Positions 1 through 11,769 of a stretch of 64,000 nucleotides of DNA are shown here, in pieces. The translations under genes and the position numbers were made by a program. Under the pieces are notes generated by a model. It had not been told where the DNA came from. It did not search any database and worked only from the letters and a program-made list of their open reading frames with translations. Each line of letters begins with the position of its first letter. Positions within the stretch are counted from its first letter, which is position 1. This DNA is from Pseudisothecium myosuroides (taxonomy: Eukaryota > Streptophyta > Bryopsida > Hypnales > Lembophyllaceae). The stretch is taken from positions 3,661,296 through 3,725,295 of the forward strand of contig OX637292.1 in assembly GCA_951799445.1 (NCBI GenBank), given 5' to 3'.

Positions 1-287
1 AAGACATTGAACTGCGCTCACGGCACGCAAATTTCAACAAATTGGCATTTTACGTTGGTACATTGACAGAACGAGCAAGGTTTTGGCGATCCGACCTAGC
101 TATTGGACGCGTGAAACGTTTAATTGCATCAAAATAGCTCCTAATGCCAGCAATCGTCCTCACAAAATTCTTAGAAAAATCTAGACCGGCAAGCACAGAG
201 TCGTTGCCTTTACGATATTTCATTTTTTCCATTGACCGTCAAGTTTTTGAATAAAGAAGGAAAAAAGGCAGCGAAATCATCACTTAC

Positions 288-378
288 CGTAAACAATCGT
301 TGTTAGAAAAGCTGTCGAAATAAGAAAAGCGCAGGCAAAATAGCCGGCGAGTTCTCTCCGGGTGGCCATGGAGATCAT
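288..378 (-). CDS. Possible first coding exon of an unidentified membrane protein (partial)
   Basis: Read on the minus strand, an ATG at 378 (or the in-frame ATG at 369, which has the better GCC context) opens a frame of about 27-30 codons. It starts with basic residues (MATRRELAG from 369) and continues into a hydrophobic stretch ending FLTTIVY. The frame stops at a textbook donor, G|GTAAGT, at 288/287. This looks like the first exon of a gene whose remaining exons lie towards or beyond the left edge; I found no convincing acceptor in 1-287. The hydrophobic run fits a signal anchor or signal peptide. I do not recognise the family. The open frame at 50-232 on the same strand could be a downstream exon but has no clear acceptor. 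Confidence 0.35.
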
Positions 379-1454
379 CGCAATCGCCTCCACCTTCCGA
401 AAGCCGCAATCAGCTCTTCCTCTTCACAATAATGGAAATGCACCATAAAATTTCAGTACTTAATAATTCTCCGAGCTATGACGAAGAGCAAGTGCTGTCC
501 ATTTGTGCGCTATCCACGTTTCCTGCGCCTGCCCTGGTACAAACAAACCTGATCATGCCTGGCCGGCTGGCGTATCTTCAACTCGTGTGAAAACAGAAGC
601 TGTGGCTTCTCAACGACCACTCGCCTCACCATACTAATAACACTCAAAAAACTCCAGACCTGAAAGCTCCTCCAGGGTTATGTAATGTAGTGAACAGAGT
701 ACAGGCAAGACACCTCCAGACCGGAATTTTTAGTTCGGTATTTAAGGCATTTCAGAATAAATAGTTTCTGGTAATGAAATTCTAAATCAGAATTCTCGCG
801 AAAGATCGTAGATGGAGGGGATGCTCCGGCCATTCCTTGCTTGTCAACGTACAAGCACAGATCGAATGTGAAAGACACACGATAATCGAAGCGACAAAAC
901 TGTAATTCCGTAAGTAAACTCTACTTAAACGACAAGGAAAGTCGGCTGCAATCACGGCAATGCCATTGTTGAGGACGGAAATTGTGAACACGATTGCACA
1001 TTGCGGTCAGTCGAGTCCACATCTTGTATAAGACTGACAGTAAGATTTGGACACGGACCTTACACAAGGGAATCAGCCTCAAGATTTGAAGCAATTTGAC
1101 TACCGTACTAACATTTTCATGCTTGCCCTGCCGAAATTTAAGTTACAATCGTCGCCATGTGTTGGTTTCCCATTTCAAGTTTCACCACATTCTAATTTAT
1201 AAAACCACACCAGTAGATAACTTATCAGTCAATAGCAATGTGTTGCAATGCTGCGGAAGAATGCAAGCATGTTACATTACGATCGACTTAACTCGGTCGA
1301 TTGCTTTCGATTTGAGTGGCAAAACATTCTGAAACTTCGGTGATTCTCTTATCAATCAACTTGCTGTCGAAACAGCATCGAAGTATACTTCGCCGTAACC
1401 GTAAACCACTGGTGGGAACTGTCCCGTTCATTCGCCGGGCAAATTGTACGCCAT
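379..1454. other. Intergenic, no supported gene
   Basis: Only short unrelated open frames are present. I saw no splice-bounded coding exon, tRNA or obvious repeat. It includes the presumed promoter side of the minus-strand exon at 288-378. Confidence 0.5.
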
Positions 1455-1504
1455 AATTAGGGTTTAAAATTAGGGTTTATAATTAGGGTTTATCATTAGG
1501 GTTT
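1455..1504 (+). repeat. Degenerate interstitial telomere-like repeats
   Basis: Four copies of a TTAGGGTTTA-like motif occur at roughly 15-bp spacing, separated by AT-rich bases. The plant telomere unit is TTTAGGG, so this is an interstitial telomere-like tract. Similar short AAACCCTA runs occur near 18175-18210, 18857, 57262 and 57715; such telo-box motifs are common in plant promoters. Confidence 0.6.
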
Positions 1505-2143
1505 CTTGCTTGATTACACAATTTTGTCTGGGCATTATGCTTTTTTTCATATAATCATGTTTTGTTCATCCCGATGGAGGATTTGCATATTGGGTAATGC
1601 CTGAGTCTGAGGGCATTCCTTGAAAAAAGGGCCCGACGAGGAGGTCCGTTTTTTCACGGAATGCCTGAACGATGTTACCTGGTGTAAATCACGAGCATCA
1701 CAAGCAGAAAAGGATGAAAATTGGGAATGAGAAATTGAAGTCGGATGAGAAATCTGTAATGTACGATTATACAAGAAAAACCCATGCAATTGGGCATTAT
1801 GCCCTAGAAGCCTCCCAGAAAATGAATGGCGCATTTCCTGGGAGTGGTTTATGACAAACAATACCACTGATTCATTAGGGATTTTGCGGAAAAAAAAGTG
1901 CTTCCTTGTCAAGCTTTACCCTCCTCATCATAGTTTTCTTTTTCAAAATCCCCCTCTTCTTTCGGCATTGCCCTTTACAAAGGCTTGTGAAACGACAATT
2001 ATTTTTCCATCCGATTCACTCTTCCTACATGACATAGCCAATGCTTTACCTTGCAATTAGAAATCATTTTTATAATTATTTAAATCCTAAGCACTCAAAT
2101 TATTGATTACTTCTGAAAATTTATAATGAAGAATTAAATTTTT
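1505..2143. other. Intergenic AT-rich DNA, no supported gene
   Basis: Short frames only (for example 1547-1912 minus). None has recognisable similarity or splice signals. Nothing else was seen. Confidence 0.5.
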
Positions 2144-4477
2144 TTAACCCCTAATGGTCCGCACATCCCAAAAGTGGATGAGCCTTTGTCAACTTTGTTT
2201 GTAACTTTTAAAATAACCATTCTTGGCACGAGGAGGGTAGAACTTGAAAAGTTTTGTTTCTACTCCATCTTAAAATTTTGAAAAAATTCAAAACTTGAAA
2301 GAGTTATTGCAATTGCAAACTCTATGTGTTAGAATCCAAATCATACAATAATCTGTGTATTTTATTCATATTTTTCTTTTCAAATGGTTTTAAATTTAAA
2401 TTATAAAATTATGTTTCTCATTCTAACTTTCATATACAATAAGAATTTCAAATTATTCTGATATAAATTATAGTTGATATAATTTTATTTTCATTCTTTA
2501 CATTATAAATTATAAAAAGAATCAACATCTATAGAAAATACATTCTTTCGTATCAAAATTTTATATATCAATTATATAAAAGGAGAATTTTAGCTTCACA
2601 GTTGCAATTTGACTTAATGGTCATTGGTAAGGGTGCTTGGTATTTTAACCCCTAAAGGACCGGACTGCGTTTTTTGGCCGTATAGAAATTTTGGGCAGGT
2701 CCGTGTGACTAGAGATTTCCATATTTTAAGCTGAAATTTTAATAGAAGGTGGGCACAAGGAATATCTTTCATATGCACTAAATTTCAGGACATTTGGAAA
2801 TAGGAGTCAAAAGTTATGGCCAAATATGTTATTTTTTTTCGTAACTAGGCAGTCCGGGCAGCAAGAAAAATTTGGCAAAAATTTGATTTTTTTTTTTTAA
2901 TACTTTTTTTCTTGTAGATTATATTTTTGTCTATATGAAAAGCTTTGATTCATTTCATTTGGATTTGTTATGAAAAAGTTATGGACATTCTTAATTTTCG
3001 GGCAATTAGAGCATCTTCTTGAAAAAAATAACTTGTAGGATTCATTTCTAAATGCTATTTTTGCAATTTTAAGAAAAAAAATTCTCATGGTTTAGTTTAC
3101 TTGCTAGAACAATCTCACCATTGAGATTAGTGTATTTTAATTCCATCTAAAATATATTAATGTTTTAGATTTTCCCTCTATCTCGTACCTACTTCTACTT
3201 AATAAATTTTTTAGAAATGATAATTAAGTTTTTTTGAATAATTTTTTTTCCCCTAAACTCTCAACTCAATTCTCCACTATAAAGATTTGAAGCACAAAAC
3301 TCTGTAGTGCAAAAATTTTAAGTGCAAAATGTTTGAAGTCAAAAAATCTAGTCCCGCAATGTGCTGAAATACTTGTTTTTTCCACTTTAAACGCAAATAT
3401 CTTGCAATCTGAGCAGTCAAAAATTCTAAAAAATTTTCCACACATTCTCATACTAGTTAGGTGTAAGATCCCACGGTTTAATGTGAAAAAAAAACATTTT
3501 TCATTTTTTTTACTCCTTGCTATAGAAATGACAGTTTTGATGGATTTTTGGCAGAAAAAAGGCCTTGGGCCTTTAGGGGTTAAATTATATAATAATTAAC
3601 TCATAAATCTTCACATCAATCTCCATTGCTACTTGTATTTCTTGACATTTTTTAAATTAATTGTATTTTTTGCAATATTTACTAATTTATTTTCACTTTT
3701 TGCTACAAAATTATAACAATGGCAATATTTTACATAATGAATTGAATTTTTTTACAGTGATAAACAATCCATAATATGACATATAAAAAAACATGAGATT
3801 GACATCTGAACACAATTTAAAAAGCAAAATTTAGCTCAAACATGATATTTGACCATTTTGCAATGGATCAAGTTCTTTAGAGGTTAAGCCGTACAATTCT
3901 TTTAAATGTGACATGGTTTTTGAGTTCTAGGGGCATCCAAAACAAAGTATCATATTTGGATTTTTTTTCTCTCATTTTTCTTGAGATTAAAAAATCAAAC
4001 AAAATTTTAGAAAATTTGATTTATATAAAGATCCAATAGTTGATATTATAGTTATGTCATTGTTTTGTTTTCGACCTCTAATTCTCACAAGTAGAGCACA
4101 ATATTATTTTGCTTTGAAAATTTTCATGCTTCTTCTTAACTTGAAACTCTGTTCAAATCTCAAATCTTTAGATCGTTTTACAAAAGAAAATTTGAATTGC
4201 AGGATTCAAAAGCTCAACAAAGCTACATTGCCAAAAGCTCAATTAATCTTTGAATAAACTTTGTGTTGCTATTTACTCGATTATATTTCACACATGCATT
4301 GCTTTAGGGCCACAATATTTTTGCAAGACCTTAATATCAATTTATAATAAGATCCAATAGTTACAAATTCTAAAACAAAGATAAAATTTGATTTACATAC
4401 CTATTTTAGAAAGTGCTATTTTTTGACAATTTTGGAAGTATTTTCTAATTTTTGACACAAAGAACTTTAGGGGTTAA
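2144..4477. mobile_element. Outer TTAA-flanked element interrupted by a second family member
   Basis: The left end reads TTAACCCCTAATGGTCC (2144). The right end reads CTTTAGGGGTTAA and finishes at 4477. The ends are inverted repeats sharing CCCCTAA and are bounded by TTAA on both sides. Inside it, at 2645-3583, sits a complete element of the same style, so I infer a nested insertion. The outer ends have diverged more (AATGGTCC versus AAAGTTCT), which fits an older copy. No transposase is seen. The pairing of these two ends is inferred; they could belong to two separate truncated copies. Confidence 0.5.
2645..3583 (+). mobile_element. piggyBac-like non-autonomous TIR element, copy 1 (TTAA target duplication)
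   Basis: The body (2649-3579, 931 bp) starts CCCCTAAAGGACC and ends GGGCCTTTAGGGG, giving 13-bp inverted repeats with one mismatch. TTAA lies directly outside both ends. No further direct repeat is visible beyond TTAA, so TTAA is best read as the target duplication. No transposase frame exists, so it is non-autonomous. It matches the element at 47871-48810 along its full length with few differences and 39777-40682 more loosely. The TTAA target plus a CCC-T start is the known piggyBac pattern. The family name is inferred from the ends alone. Confidence 0.75.
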
Positions 4478-5954
4478 CACATTCTACACATCATTGATTC
4501 AAGTAGAACATTCTTTCTTCATTCTATTAATATAATACATGATATTTCTTGGAGCATCCTCAATGAATATTAATTGAATGAAGCCTTAGAATAAATTTAG
4601 ATTCTCTAGAGGGTTGTTTCTGGCTGGTAAGATGTGCAAATACAACAAAAAGTGAAAATTAATTAATTAATTTTTTTCCAAAAAATATTTAAAAATTAAA
4701 AAACAAGGATTTTAAAATTATTTTAGGTACCACATTAGGTTGCAATTTTTTAATTATTTAGAATTTTTGTTCATATTTAATCAATGGTCCCAATTTTTTG
4801 GCACAGAAGTGTGGCACCAAGCAAGGCTGGTTGCTACTTTTGGATACAATGTTTGGCATGGGCTAATCTAGTGTTCAACATGATCTCAATATTGAAAATT
4901 GTATAGTATTTGAAAAATATAATGAAGTTTTCATCATCAATTTTTTTCATTAAACTAAAGACTTAGTTGAAAAAATCATGTTTTGTACTAGTTTTAGTTT
5001 TTTTAATATTGATACCCCTTGGGCAATTAGAGGTTAATTTTTTTGTTATTCTATAAATATAAAAACTATTTGTTTGTGGGTCAGGCCTACAATGCATATA
5101 ATGTGCTGTAAAAAATCCTCTTGGGAAAAAAGGTGCACTAAAGTACAACGTCTAGCAAGACTTGGATCTACAAAGCAAGTCTAATTGCTTAATTCTAAAA
5201 TATTTTGCATTAAAAAATAATAAATTTGTGAATATAGAAAAATCAATTGCCTTTATAATAATTTATTTAAATTTAGAATTATAAAAAGAAAAAAGAAAAA
5301 AAAAGTTTTATTATAAATAAATATAAGCCAAATTGTTAATATATTCAATGATTTTATATATCATCTAGCTAGCTAGCTATCTGTGTGTGTAAATATATAT
5401 AATATATAATTTATATTTCAATAATTTGAACTTCGTACAATATGGCTACATCACAAAGTTCCTCTGTCACGAATTGTCAACAATAATTGTACGATTATCG
5501 TTGAGCATTGCTTTCATGTTACATTCATTCCTTTGAAAACATTGTTACAACACGATAATGACATTCATTAATACCATGTAGTTGAGGCACGTTATTCATA
5601 TTTGACTTTGAAGTGCTAAAGCTACACGATAACTATGCATGACGAAATATGTATGACTTCAGTGGTTCAGTGATGGGTGACTAACTTCGTGCAGCATTAG
5701 TGCTTTTCTACATTGAAAAATGCAATGCAAAAAGGCACTTCAAATTGCTTAGAAGATAAAACAAAATTGTGCCCAAAGAATGAGCTTTTTATTGAGAAAG
5801 ATGACAATGACAATGCAATAGAAAATGAAAATTCTAGTGATGATACAATAGAAGTGAATTCAACAATAAATGATGTACTACAAAATCCTTTGGAAGATCT
5901 CATGCAAACTGAGTCACAATGTACTGAAAAGAGGCAAAATGAGGTTTTGCCATT
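4478..5954. other. Intergenic AT-rich DNA, no supported gene
   Basis: Very AT-rich, with a TA/GTGT-rich microsatellite near 5365-5410. An acidic open frame at 5713-5979 (plus) is open on both strands and matches no family I know. It may be a remnant of an older mobile gene, cut by the repeat that starts at about 5955. Confidence 0.45.
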
Positions 5955-6290
5955 AATTAACAACCCCCCTCCCTCCTAAAGAATGAGAGCCGTTGATTTT
6001 TTAGAAAAAAAAATTACAAACCACCCCCACAACCGTTGATCTCAAAAAAAACTTTGATACGCATACACAGATACGCATACACAGATACGCATACAATATG
6101 CTGATATGCATATGCTAATACGGATACAATACATTGGTATGAATACGGATATAGATACGTACATACGTATACAGATATGTATGTATTGGGATATGTACTT
6201 GGGAAAACCAGATATCCCATATTGATTGTGAGATTACTTGATTCTGAAAATTACAAAGAGGGGGGGAGGAGGGAGGTTTTGAAAAAAAAT
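5955..6290. mobile_element. MITE-like element with C-rich/G-rich ends and internal GATACGCATACACA repeats
   Basis: The left end, AACAACCCCCCTCCCTCC (about 5958), is mirrored by a G-rich right end, GGAGGAGGGAGGTTTT, near 6260-6280. Between them, 6055-6190 holds three near-perfect copies of a 14-mer (GATACGCATACACA) followed by degenerate GATAC/GGATA variants. It reads as a small transposon carrying a minisatellite. The ends are imperfect and the family is unknown. Confidence 0.4.
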
Positions 6291-7327
6291 TAATTTAAAA
6301 TGTTTTTTGAATTGATTGGATTAAATACGAATAAAATTAATTAATGAGCTCATTGTGACAGTTTGTCACAATGACAATGAGCTCAAAAGAGACACTTGTG
6401 TCTCAACACCTCAAATAGTGATGAGTTTGAAAGTGTCAGGTTGAAGGAAACTGAAGATTTATTACCAGATAAATAAGTATGGAAAAAGTTGATGGCGAGG
6501 TTTATGGTAACAATTGCAAAGGTACAATATCAAGTGTTGAAGGTATCCAATTCTCTACAAGCAATGCCTTTATGGCTTTCTCTACAAGGACAACCAAATG
6601 ATATTAACATTCCTTTATGCACCCATTTTGCAAACATAGTTTTTTTACAATGAAAGGAATAGTAAGGATGGAAAAAACATATTCTTGGACATTCCTAGTC
6701 ATTACTCTGCACAAACAAATTGGGTCTAAAAAATATAATTCAAATTTGTATTTCTAGCAATTTTAAAAATACAAGGTTCAATTTGGTGCAATTAAGAATA
6801 CAAAAATAATTATAATGATTCCAATTTTTTTGAAGATGTTCCAAAAAATATTTTAATAATAAAAATTGTTAAATTAAAAAAAATGCCGCATATATAAATT
6901 TTTAAAAATATTGTAGGATCCAATATGGTTAATTGTGGCTTTCTACATCTTTTGTTTGAAAATGTGTACATACTTGAAATTTTTTTTAATTTCTCATTAT
7001 CAAAAACTAAAAAATTTTACATTTGCCTTAGATTACAATACAAATTTTTTGGGGGGAAAAAAGCATTATCAATCTTTTTACAAATTTTTTTCGCAAAGAG
7101 CTGAGTTTTTTGCCTATAAAGTTGATCATCCAAATTTTTTATAATCTACAAATCCAACTGTCAATATTTTCCACAAGTAATTCCACACATACTAGACAAA
7201 GTAGTCTTTACTTTTGTACATTTATAATTAAAAATTTCAAGCACATCTATGTGCAAAAAAATATCAAAGTGGAAAGATTCATTGAAAACCTCCATTATCA
7301 AAACATTGTTAGGCCTTGAGGGGTTAA
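6291..7327. repeat. AT-rich DNA ending in an orphan terminus of the TTAA element family
   Basis: The right boundary reads CCTTGAGGGGTTAA (to 7327), resembling the CCTTTAGGGGTTAA end of the copies at 2645 and 47871. Its preceding 300 bp share the same texture. I could not find a matching left end, so this looks like a truncated or old copy. A near-perfect palindrome GAGACACTTGTGTCTC lies at about 6390, next to a longer inverted repeat (GAGCTCATTGTGACA) at 6345-6384. Confidence 0.4.
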
Positions 7328-10300
7328 CTAGTCCTAGTACAAGTTATGTAGAAGAATTTGTTCGGATTCAATTACATCTCAATTCTTGTCAAAATATAGA
7401 AGCTTATAATTCTATACAAGGCAGGATTATTAAAGTTTGGTTTAAATAAATAAAAACTCTCAATGTAGTTTATGTGCATCCCTCATGTTTTCTTTTACTT
7501 TGAGTATTCATCTTAATATATATTATTTTGCAAATTCAACCAATTTCTTACTATTTAAAAAAAATCCTTTGCAAAGTGCATTTTGAAAACTGAAAAGCAC
7601 TTCCACTAGCGTCAACCAAGCCCTTTATGGTCTTGAATCACATGGGTGTTTGTCACTTGAGTCACCTGGGGGTGCAAATTTGCTTTTGTTGTACAAGTTT
7701 TTTGCGTTTTGACGTGGAGGCAAAGCAAAAGCAGGGGCATGGCTAGGACGATGCATTGTAATAGAGACAACCACATGGAAATGCACAAATGAGCTCATTT
7801 CTATTCTTTTCTACTTTGTGTGTCTTAAACTAAGCACTTGTAATCAATGGAAACAATTCCTTGCAAGAGTGATCGCATTGTCGAGATAACGTCATTCCAC
7901 TAGTGTGTAGTTTATGTCATCAAATCATTTCAATTGTTTTTGTGCTGCGGTGATTTGATGATTTGATTTCAATTTGTGCAGAGTTGAATCAATTGATGTT
8001 GTTGCTTTCAAAAACATCAATAGAAATAAGGATCTTCTAAGAAAATATTTGCTTGTAATCTAGCTTGGAAAGATTAGTTAATCCTTTTGCATAGAGTGTA
8101 AAAAGGGAGGGAGGGAGGGCAATGAATTGGGTTTGGTCGTGGGATGCCTTTGATGAAACATGGTCGCAAAGGCTGGCAAGTAGACATTCTTAGTATGCAA
8201 CAATTTTTGTTATTTTTTAGCTCTTTGTTATGAAATCATTAGATTGATGCTTGTTCAAATGAGAATGTGTCTTCTGATCTTTGTAGTAAGTAATAAGTCC
8301 TACAAGAAAACGTTGTAAAATGAAGAATGCTCCAAAATCCTTAAAGCCAACCAAGGGCCGAATTTAGACTTCATGCATAAAGCTCATTTGCATAAAACTC
8401 TAAAGTCTAGGACTAGTATAGATTTCAGAATGCATGGTCTAAATACATGTAAAAGCGCCAAAGATTGTAGAAATATGCCAACTTAACGGAATTCAATGTT
8501 GAAAGAAAGAAATGAGTGCTTGGGAAAATGGCCACCGTATTAAATACTGCCATTTGAGTGAAATTTCCCATACTACCGTACAAATTGATGGAGGAACTCC
8601 AGCCCGCCCTTTTGGTTTAAGTATTTCAAACTCGATCATCCCCTGCTGGCCCTTAGTGAACGAGGCTTTCTTAGCTTCGCTTCATTCCATGTGCTTGTAG
8701 CCCGAGTTGTAGCCATCTTGCTTGTGAGGTATGTTCCCTGCCAAGAATTTAATGTTTGCATGCATTATTTAGATGCAGGAGTGAATATTAGCTCACTTGT
8801 GCATGATTGTACATAGGATTTGTTGTTGAAGCTTTTAGTTACCAATTGATATATCAAACATAGGGTTGACATTATAACATGATCGCAGATCAGCGAGTGA
8901 GAAGTACAAAGCAGTGAATGCTCATTCAATAAAATTCTAGCTCTTCTGGTATTTTGAATGGATGATTCAATGAAATTGCAATTAATTGACCATGATTCTT
9001 GCAGTCTTGTTTGTACGGCTTATTTGTATGTGAAAGATTTACCTAGCCTTGCAATGTGAAGTATATGGTTGTATATCTCAAGTTTGAGAGTAGTTTCAGG
9101 ATTTGTAAACTTCTTGTAATTGTGAGTTTATTTTCTCAATCACTCTGTCTTTTTTAAATTTTGCGATTTTTGTAGCTGAGGAGTTGTGGTCGACAAATGT
9201 CGCAAATTATTGTTGATTTTGAGCCTGGCACAGGCTGCGGTTAGAATTAGCGATGGTTGTAGTCTTTAGAAATTATTTAGTTAACATGATCATGCTTAGT
9301 GACAGCATCCAAGGCATTCACTTAAACGGGTTGGGCATCCCATTCAATATGTCCAAAAGTCAATCACATGCAATGAGTAGAGTTCTCAATCAAAAATGTT
9401 AATGTTACCTCAATTCAATCCACTTCCATTAGGGACTACCGCGTTAGATAAGGTTGTCTATTCTGACGTGACGGTGGCTTTTTCCATTGGGATGTCCATC
9501 AGCGTCGGTTTGGACGCTTCAGGATTTACGTCAGCCAAAAAAAAATTGGGGGGGGGGATCTTGATGAACGTTGGGTTTGGATCTTGACATACCGTCGGGC
9601 AGGCGGACGTCCGGACATGACGTGACGCGGACAACCCTAGCGTCATTTGGCAGTGATCGTATACTAGTGGAAAGATGCTAGTGGAAAGATTTGGAATGTT
9701 ATAACTCTCCCACATGGTACCTCAGGAAATGATTTGTCACATGGGACATATTCGCGTTAATATGCTCGGAGACATCCAAATTGGTTTAAGTGGTAGAGTG
9801 ATCAAACCCTAATATGGCCCAGTCACAAATGTAGTCTCGAGTCTCGACAAAAATTCAAATTTAAACAAATTTCATAATTCACAGCAGAATTTGACATTGT
9901 TGTTTTTTACTTGTTGAGTTTAGGGATGCCAAACCACGTCGATTTCAAGTATGATTTTCTCCATTATGACTGGGGACTGGGGATTCTATCAATAGTCATC
10001 TTTAGATTTGTGGTTTGTTGCTCAGTTTGCCCCTGTTGCTAGTAATCTGCAAGGCCAAATGCATGAGGTGCTTGTTTCTGATACAAAGGGCGCGGTGGTT
10101 GGCTCAACTACCACCAAATGACTTAGAAGCGGATCCGCCCCATCCCATGTTGCCTCCTGTCCACGAGATGTTGTGTCCAGTTCCTGTGAAGGTCATGGAC
10201 CGAGGGCCTGGCTTGATGGAGGACCCAATCGCGGTGCAAATTGTGCAACGCATGGAAGAGTGGACCCATGTTAGGGAGAATAGGCCTGAATAAACTCCTA

Positions 10301-11141
10301 ATAAGCATACTTCGGATTTCAAGGTCCTGGAACCACTATAAGAAACCCGTGTTTTAGGTGACGGATTTTAGGTGACATCCAATGTGTCAACCTATGTTTT
10401 TATGTCAACAATAATGTCCGCCATAACATTTTTTTCAATTTGTGGTGATGTGAAATGTTGGCTCACTTCCCTCAAATCTAACTGCGTTACGTCAAAAGCC
10501 ACAGTACCTGTACCGCTATGCTCATACCCAAGTACCCACAAAAGTACAATTAAATTGTGTGCAATCCAGTCATTCTCTTCAAAAGTTTAGGGTTGGTGTA
10601 ACTTAGTCCCCCTAGATACTAGTGACAAAGACGAGCAGCAACATGACTAAGCTTACATTCTCTATCTTTTTCATATAGGTGTTTTCATGGCCACTAAGTC
10701 ATTACTTCAGTCCTGTGGTTGAGCCCAACAACACCCAAGTTTCCAAAGTCAGTGGTATTTGGACACAAAAGATGAACTGCACATGGTTGTCAAAGTCCTT
10801 GACTTGTATTCGTTTTGGACCTGCACAAATATCGTACTGGTAAACTGCACAGAACCATAATACCATAAAGATATTGCCAATAAAACATGCTGAAACCACC
10901 AAATTCAAGTCCTAAAAATAAATTAGTTTATGTGCAATGAAATGATCTATATACAGCACAAACTAATACACAAACAGATTACTTAAGCTTTACATGACAT
11001 GTTTCATACTTGAGGGGACAGAAGTAAAAGTCAGCCCAAAACTTCTCACACATATTCTTTTTCAAACTCACTTTTTAATGTACTTACAAATTATTCACAT
11101 AATATGCATGTCTATAGTTTATTATAAATATTCAGAATCAT
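7328..11141. other. Long intergenic stretch without a supported gene
   Basis: Several short frames exist (8512-8700, 9396-9587, 10015-10293). None shows a recognisable domain, consistent splice phases or a good start. A donor-like GTATGT near 8728 follows an open frame of about 40 codons but has no partner exon that I could find. A run of nine A and nine G residues lies at 9538-9557. Confidence 0.4.
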
Positions 11142-11769
11142 CTAATACAATCTACAAAAACAATACAAGCATCCAACCACTTGATGAGATCTCTGGGACA
11201 TGCGACTGCTCAATTACCTGCACCGATCAGATGCACTGCAAAATGACCGCTTCAAACCACGATCCCGACTTTGACTTCCATTGCTTCTGAGACTATGAGT
11301 TGGGCTTCGACATCTTGAACCATGGCCCCTATCTCTATCCCTCTCTTTGTCATGGTAACTGTCATCATGATATCTCAATTGCTCATAACAATCGCGACTC
11401 TGGCTTTGGCTGCGGTAATGCCTTCTATAGCGATCACCATCCCTATTGGACATGCGATCTCACCTTCGTGAGAAATACAGCACAAAATAGATATTACTCC
11501 AATAATTGAAAATGCAAACGCCTTTGATTTATATAAAAGGAGGTAGTATCTTCCTACAAGACAAGAGTACAAAATAACCACATCCCATGAACAAATCACA
11601 TACACAGGACATCTACAAATCGATCACCATGCCAATATTCACCTTGTCAGATTTTGTGTACAAAATGAAGAAATCAAGAAAGAGTTAACTTTACCTTGTA
11701 CGTCTCAGACTTTGACTTGCAGATTTGTTGACTCTCTTCATGCTCGTATCCGAAATTCTTCCTCGTTGG
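11142..11769 (-). CDS. C-terminal exons of an RS-rich (splicing-factor-like) protein, partial
   Basis: Three minus-strand exons fit together in phase: 11695-11769 (acceptor TTTGTAG), 11218-11442 (acceptor AATAG, donor CAG|GTAATT) and 11142-11151 (acceptor TTTTTGTAG, ending in TAG). Both longer exons begin in phase 2 and end in phase 2. The product is rich in Arg/Ser/Asp dipeptides (for example RYRRHYRSQSQSRD and KERDRDRGHGSR), as in RS tails of SR proteins, U1-70K, U2AF-related and LUC7-like factors. These tails act in pre-mRNA splicing through Ser phosphorylation. The upstream exons that would carry an RNA-binding domain were not found, so the exact protein is unknown and it may be a gene fragment. 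Confidence 0.4.

Noticed and set aside
1455..1504. A chromosome end or telomere
   Set aside because: Only four degenerate units in the middle of ordinary sequence; an interstitial tract fits better.
5713..5979. Acidic 88-codon frame open on both strands
   Set aside because: Dual-strand openness in AT-rich DNA is common by chance. No domain or splice sites; at most an eroded transposon remnant.
6055..6190. CRISPR-like spaced repeats (GATACGCATACACA)
   Set aside because: Units are contiguous and degenerate with no unique spacers, and the host is a plant. It is a minisatellite inside a MITE-like element.
8512..8727. Frame ending at a GTATGT donor-like site
   Set aside because: The reading frame that reaches the donor has no ATG and is preceded by a stop. 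No downstream exon fits.
10015..10293. 92-codon frame with Pro-rich segment
   Set aside because: The frame is also open in parts on the opposite strand, has no partner exon and matches no family. It is possibly a remnant but not supportable.
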